Shown here: in pieces, positions 60,305 to 64,000 of the stretch
Numbering within the stretch: the stretch's first letter is position 1
Layout: the number at the start of each line of letters is the position of its first letter
Assembly: GCF_017309385.1 (NCBI RefSeq)
Contig: NZ_JAFJMJ010000002.1
Span: forward strand, 806,001-870,000
DNA length: 64,000 nucleotides
Reading direction: 5' to 3'
From: Amycolatopsis sp. 195334CR
GTDB taxonomy: Bacteria > Actinomycetota > Actinomycetes > Mycobacteriales > Pseudonocardiaceae
Notes under the pieces: model-generated
What the model was told of the DNA's origin: nothing
What the model saw: only the letters and a program-made list of their open reading frames with translations
The model's database searches: none
Position numbers and translations under genes: made by a program

Positions 60305-62196
60305 AGGCTCAGCTCCGGTTTCAGCTGCGACACCGTCCACATGCGACGCTTGCTCGCGGCGTACGCGGACACCGCCAGCGCGCCGACGAGATAGGCCAGC
60401 AGCACGCCGATGTCGCCGAGGATCTGCAGGGAGGCCCCACTGTAGAGCAGGTGCCGGAACCCGTCGATGGCGTAACCCATCGGCAGCACGATGTGCAGCG
60501 GGTACAACGCGTCCGGGATGGTCTGCCACGGGAACGTGCCGCCCGCGCTGACCAGCTGGAGCACCAGCAGCACCAGGCCGAGGAACTTGCCGACCGCGCC
60601 GAACAGCGCGTTCAGCGCGTGCACGATCGCGGTGAACGACAACGACACCAGCACGGCGAAGCCGATCGCGCCCAGCGGGTGCGCCACGTGAATGCCGACC
60701 AGCCAGGTCACCGCGCCGAACAGCACGATCACCTGCGCCACGCCGAGCAGCGCCGAAGCCAGCCAGCCGCCGAAGGCCACCCGCAGCGGGGACGCGCCCG
60801 CGGTCAGCGCCCTGGTCGAGAGCGGCCGCAGCAGCAGGAACAGCACGAACGCGCCGATCCAGGTGGCCAGCGAGATGAAGAACGGGGCCAGCCCGGCGCC
60901 GTAGGTCCCGGCCGAGGCCACGCCGACCGAGTTGACCGCCACCGGGTCGGCGATGGTGTTCGCGGTGGCCTGGCGGGTCGGGTCGTCGGGGTTCGGGATC
61001 TCCTTGAGCCCGGCGCCGAGCCCGTCGCGGAGCTGGTTCGCGCCGTCGCGCAGCTGCGTGCTGCCCTTGAGCGCGTCCTGCTCACCGGTGGCCAGCTTCG
61101 CCGAACCGTCGACCAGTTGCTTCGCGCCGTCGGCGGCCTTGCCGATGCCGTCGACCAGGGTGGGGGCCGAGGACGCCAGCTGCGCGGCGCCCTCGGAGAC
61201 CTGGCGGGCGCCGTCAGCCAGTTTGCTCAGGTCGCTGTTCGCCTGCTGGATCTTGGTGTTCGCGTCGTCGACCGGTTTGCGCAGCGTGCCGAGCACGCTC
61301 AGCGCGTGCTGGACCTCGTCCTCGCTCAGCCCGCCGTTGCGCAACGCCTGCGCCAGCTGGCCGTTCGCGTTGTCCAGCGAGTTCTGCAGGTCGGTGGAGG
61401 CGCCCGCGGCCACCTGCGCGGCGGAGGCGACCTTCGCGTTGCCCGCCGCGACCTGGCTGGCGCCGTCGGCGAGCTGCTGCGACTTCGACGGCAGTTGCGC
61501 GGTGCTGTCCCGCAGCGTGTTGAGCCCGGTGGACAGCTGCGTGCTGCCGGTGTTGAGCTGGTTCGCGCCGTCGGCGAGCTGCTGCTGGCCGCTGACCAGC
61601 TGCCCGGCGCCGTCGGCGAGCTGGGTCGCGCCGCGCGAAGCCTCCTCGATCTTGCCGTAGATGGTGGAGAAGCCGACCAGGAAGCGGCCGGCCGCCTCGC
61701 TGCCCACCTTCTCCGCGATCGTCGCGCGCACCTGCTCGGCCACCTGGTCGGCGATGGTGCCGGACAGGTAGTTGTTGGCGTCGTTGGTGGTCAGCGTGAT
61801 GGTCGCCTGCTGCGGCTGGAAGTTGCCGGTGGACAGCAGCGCGGTGGAGAACTCGCGGGGAATGGTGATGGCGAAGGAGTACCGGTCGTCGCGGACGCCG
61901 GCCTGCGCCTCCTCGGCGGAGACCTCGTGCCACTGGAAGGTGCCGGAGCCGACCAGCTCGTCGGTCACCTCGCGGCCGACGTTGCGCTGCACGCCCTCGC
62001 TGTCGGTGGCGCCGGTGTCGGCGGAGACCACCGCGGCGGGCAGCTTGTTCAGCCTGCCGTACGGGTCGTAGTTCGCGTAGAGGTAGAAGGAGGCGTAGAG
62101 CAGCGGGACCAGCACCAGCGCGAGCATCGCCAGCTTGGGCAGCTTCCCGGAGCTCAGCCTCCGCAGTTCGTTGAGGGCGATCCGGACGCTGCTCAC
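60301..62196 (-). CDS. YhgE/Pip family membrane protein
   Basis: 631 residues from a GTG at 62196. One N-terminal helix (AMLALVLVPLLYASFYLYAN), then a large external region of about 360 residues. It contains heptad-like repeats such as ADGAGQLVSGQQQLADGANQ and LRDSTAQLPSKSQQLADGAS, typical of YhgE/Pip coiled-coil segments. Five or six helices at the C-terminus resemble an ABC-2 permease (VAFGGWLASALLGVAQVIVL). The family includes phage infection protein and probable lipid or peptide exporters. It is coupled on both sides (GTGA overlaps) to the ABC-like and TetR genes. Confidence 0.9.
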   Translation of the reverse strand: MSSVRIALNELRRLSSGKLPKLAMLALVLVPLLYASFYLYANYDPYGRLNKLPAAVVSADTGATDSEGVQRNVGREVTDELVGSGTFQWHEVSAEEAQAGVRDDRYSFAITIPREFSTALLSTGNFQPQQATITLTTNDANNYLSGTIADQVAEQVRATIAEKVGSEAAGRFLVGFSTIYGKIEEASRGATQLADGAGQLVSGQQQLADGANQLNTGSTQLSTGLNTLRDSTAQLPSKSQQLADGASQVAAGNAKVASAAQVAAGASTDLQNSLDNANGQLAQALRNGGLSEDEVQHALSVLGTLRKPVDDANTKIQQANSDLSKLADGARQVSEGAAQLASSAPTLVDGIGKAADGAKQLVDGSAKLATGEQDALKGSTQLRDGANQLRDGLGAGLKEIPNPDDPTRQATANTIADPVAVNSVGVASAGTYGAGLAPFFISLATWIGAFVLFLLLRPLSTRALTAGASPLRVAFGGWLASALLGVAQVIVLFGAVTWLVGIHVAHPLGAIGFAVLVSLSFTAIVHALNALFGAVGKFLGLVLLVLQLVSAGGTFPWQTIPDALYPLHIVLPMGYAIDGFRHLLYSGASLQILGDIGVLLAYLVGALAVSAYAASKRRMWTVSQLKPELSL

Positions 62197-62867
62197 TGCT
62201 CTTCTCCTTCGGGGTCTTCTTCCGGCTCCGGCTCGGGCAGGGGAGCGCACTGCCGCGGTTCCGGCTGCGTCAGCTCACCGGCCACGGCCGGGGTGAACGG
62301 CAGCGCGGAGACGGGCGTGGTCGCGCTCAGCACGACCACCGCGAGCCCGCGTTCGGCGTGCTCCACCGCCAGCGACGACCAGCTCTCCACGTCGCTGGTG
62401 TGCCGGTCGGGGGTGTCCAGCACCAGCAGCTCGACGCCCTTCCGGCTCGCCGCGAGCGCGGTCAGCAGCCGGGTGCGCACCACCGGGGCGAGGTTCTCGA
62501 AGCGGGTGTCCGCGAACGGGCCGACGTCGTTCGCCGCCAGCCAGCGGCGCACGTCCTCCTTGGCCGACGGGCGGCGCGCCAGCGCCAGCTCCTCGCCGAC
62601 CACCACGCTCAGGCTCAGCGCGCCGTCCGGTTCGCTCACCCCGGGTGCGTCCACCACGGCCGAGACCTCGCGCAGCTTCGACGGCCCGGTGACCGTGCCG
62701 GTGGCCGGCTTGAACCGCCCGGCCAGCGCCAGCCCGAACGCGGTCAGCCCGGCGCCCGGCTCGCCGTGCAGCACCGCCAGCTGCCCGGCGGCGACGGTCA
62801 ACGAGGTCGGTGGCAACAACGTGCCGTGCGGTCCGGTGACGGACACGCGATCGGCGTGAACCTGCAC
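62193..62867 (-). CDS. ABC-type ATPase-like protein with degenerate Walker A
   Basis: 224 residues from a GTG at 62867. The layout is that of a short ABC ATPase: VHADRVSVTGPHGTLLPPTS, LTVAAGQLAVLHGEPGAGLT (Walker A position, residues 35-42), and Walker B-like VELLVLDTPDRHTSD. The essential Walker A Lys is Leu 41 (GEPGAGLT), the LSGGQ signature is not recognisable, and the usual Glu after Walker B Asp is Thr. It is probably unable to hydrolyse ATP normally, or a regulatory subunit of the YhgE/Pip protein next to it. The C-terminus is Pro/Glu-rich. Confidence 0.75.
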   Translation of the reverse strand: MQVHADRVSVTGPHGTLLPPTSLTVAAGQLAVLHGEPGAGLTAFGLALAGRFKPATGTVTGPSKLREVSAVVDAPGVSEPDGALSLSVVVGEELALARRPSAKEDVRRWLAANDVGPFADTRFENLAPVVRTRLLTALAASRKGVELLVLDTPDRHTSDVESWSSLAVEHAERGLAVVVLSATTPVSALPFTPAVAGELTQPEPRQCAPLPEPEPEEDPEGEEQ

Positions 62868-62886
62868 GGGGGCTCCCGGTATTTGA

Positions 62887-62900
62887 ACTGACTGGTCAGT
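62887..62900. promoter_or_regulatory. TetR operator palindrome
   Basis: ACTGAC-TG-GTCAGT, perfect 6-base arms around 2 bases, 20 bases before the first gene of the ABC-like/YhgE/TetR operon. This is the usual form and position of a TetR-family operator. Confidence 0.75.
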
Positions 62901-62964
62901 GCAAAAGTAGGCCCGGAGCTGGGAGTGGGCAAGTTCAACCGGGCAGAACACCCCGGTTGAGTGA

Positions 62965-63798
62965 CTACCGCAACAGCGAGGCCGGGCGAACCTCCCAGAT
63001 CGTCCAAAGTGGACGATAGCCCCGTCGGTGCCAGAACACCGAGGACAGCGGGTTGGGCGGGTTGTAGTAGAGGTAGGTGCCCGCCGCCCCGCGCTCGTGG
63101 AAGTACGCGTGCGCCGCGGCCGCCAGTGTCCGCCCGATCCCGTGCCCGCGCACTTCGCGCGCGGTGCCGACGTTGTTCAGGTAGCCCCAGCTGCCCGGCG
63201 GCAGCAGTTCGCCGGCCCCGGCCTCCCCGGCCACGTCCACCCAGGAGCAGTCGGCGAGCCCCGCCACCAGGCCGTCGACCTCGGCCACCCAGACCGTGCC
63301 GGTGTCCTGCGCCAGCTTGGCCCGCAGCCGCGGCGCGAGCAGTTCCTCGGTGTGCTCGCGGCGCGGGAGGGCGACCAGCGCGGAGTAGTCGAAGACCTCC
63401 AGCGCCAGGTCCAGCACCGCGGCGAAGTCGTCCGGCCGCGCCTGGCGGACGGTCACGCCGGGCTGGCCGAAGGTGTCCGGCGGGCCGGTGCGCGTGGCCA
63501 GCGCCGTGACCGGGGCGAGGCCGTGGTCGAGGAAGGCGCGGATCGCCTCGGCGTCGTGGCTCGGCCAGGTCACCACGCAGGCCGAGTCCTCACCGGGCGA
63601 CTCGGTGTCGAGTTCGGCCCGCCACGCCCGGAGCAGCGCGTCCATGCCCGCCGTCCCGGTGGTGCCGATCTCCGGGAACAGCCGCCACACCCGCTCGGCC
63701 GACCACAGCAGTTCCAGCGAGCCGGGCTCGTGCCGTTCCCGGCGCAGCACGGCGGACACGCGCTCGCCGTCGGCGGTCACCGCGTGCAGTTCGGTCAT
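62965..63798 (-). CDS. GNAT family acetyltransferase, tandem copy 2
   Basis: 277 residues from the ATG at 63798, overlapping the upstream stop (ATGA). The GNAT domain is C-terminal (about 135-277): VTVRQARPDDFAAVLDLALE, GYLNNVGTAREVRGHGIGRT (acetyl-CoA loop R-x2-G-x-G/A) and NPLSSVFWHRRGYRPLWTIW. The N-terminal 130 residues look like a degenerate second GNAT domain. The C-terminus is very similar to the next gene, so the two are tandem duplicates. The substrate is unknown. Confidence 0.87.
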   Translation of the reverse strand: MTELHAVTADGERVSAVLRRERHEPGSLELLWSAERVWRLFPEIGTTGTAGMDALLRAWRAELDTESPGEDSACVVTWPSHDAEAIRAFLDHGLAPVTALATRTGPPDTFGQPGVTVRQARPDDFAAVLDLALEVFDYSALVALPRREHTEELLAPRLRAKLAQDTGTVWVAEVDGLVAGLADCSWVDVAGEAGAGELLPPGSWGYLNNVGTAREVRGHGIGRTLAAAAHAYFHERGAAGTYLYYNPPNPLSSVFWHRRGYRPLWTIWEVRPASLLR

Positions 63799-64000
63799 GC
63801 CCTCATCTCCCCCGCCGGGGTCACGTCCCAGATGGTCCACAGTGGACGATAACCCTGGCGGTGCCAGAACACCGAGGAGAGCGGGTTGCACGGGTTGTAG
63901 AAGAGGAAGGTGCCGCGCACGCCGGACTCGGCCAGCGCGCGGTGCGCCACCGCCATCAGCGCCCGGCCCACGCCGCGGCCCCGGCTGTCCTCGGCCACCG
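63795..64000 (-). CDS. GNAT family acetyltransferase, tandem copy 1 (partial)
   Basis: Only the C-terminal about 67 residues lie in the window; the gene continues past the right edge. The acetyl-CoA loop SRGRGVGRALMAVAHRALAE and the ending NPLSSVFWHRQGYRPLWTIW match its downstream neighbour almost residue for residue. The DNA is also closely similar (for example 63011-63060 and 63845-63890). The stop overlaps the next start by 4 bases. Confidence 0.85.
   Translation of the reverse strand, partial: VAEDSRGRGVGRALMAVAHRALAESGVRGTFLFYNPCNPLSSVFWHRQGYRPLWTIWDVTPAGEMRA

Noticed and set aside
60451..62859. An 802-codon plus-strand frame opposite the YhgE/Pip gene
   Set aside because: Arg/Gln/His-rich nonsense composition, no ribosome site, complement of an operon with three coupled genes.

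Overview
The window is high-GC actinobacterial DNA. Gene content points to Pseudonocardiaceae, most likely Amycolatopsis or a close relative: Asp23/AmaP/DUF6286 envelope genes, IniB/IniR, SigK/RskA, a PdtaR-LivKHMGF-PolA chromosomal core block, F420-dependent and ANTAR proteins, many GTG starts and strong GGAGG ribosome sites. This is inference from content; no database search was run.

Left part (1-20 kb). An Asp23/DUF6286/AmaP operon is followed by a response-regulator remnant. Next come a small unknown, a DinB-like protein divergent from an ECF sigma factor with a SnoaL-like tail, and two low-complexity exported proteins (a Gly/Asp/Ser repeat protein and a Pro/Val/Glu repeat protein). A stress and envelope region follows: Tat-exported ferritin-like proteins (one frameshifted), an ECF sigma/anti-sigma pair, a DUF4394 protein, SigK/RskA, a membrane molybdopterin oxidoreductase, a fasciclin (MPT70/83-like) lipoprotein and a third ferritin-like protein. 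Five upstream regions here share a CCNNNCC-N16/17-CGAA motif like the mycobacterial SigK promoter, so the block reads as a local SigK regulon. After that come GAF-ANTAR, IniB-like and IniR-like genes.

Middle (20-31 kb). Decayed fragments (ABC permease, carboxylesterase) precede a catabolic island: MFS transporter, amidohydrolase, PucR regulator, dipeptidase, serine hydrolase, DadA-like oxidoreductase, RidA, second serine hydrolase. Both transcription units start behind the same bipartite motif with identical spacing. The enzyme set suggests uptake and breakdown of a D-amino-acid-containing peptide or amide; the substrate is unknown.

31-43 kb. A one-polypeptide ECF sigma/zinc finger/membrane/beta-propeller protein, a lipase, an MHS-type transporter truncated by a duplicated copy of the iniR 3' end, GAF-ANTAR and STAS regulators, a TetR-monooxygenase-F420 oxidoreductase operon, and a tyrosine integrase beside a tRNA with a Leu(CAA) anticodon but a short variable arm.

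43-64 kb is mostly core chromosome: PdtaR, the branched-chain amino acid ABC transporter (LivKHMGF), a hydrolase, LysR, a PaaI thioesterase, DNA polymerase I, AraC and VOC genes, a secreted metallophosphoesterase, an MFS transporter with a TolB-like protein, a TetR/YhgE-Pip/ABC-like operon behind a clear TetR palindrome, and two tandem GNAT acetyltransferases, the last cut by the window edge.
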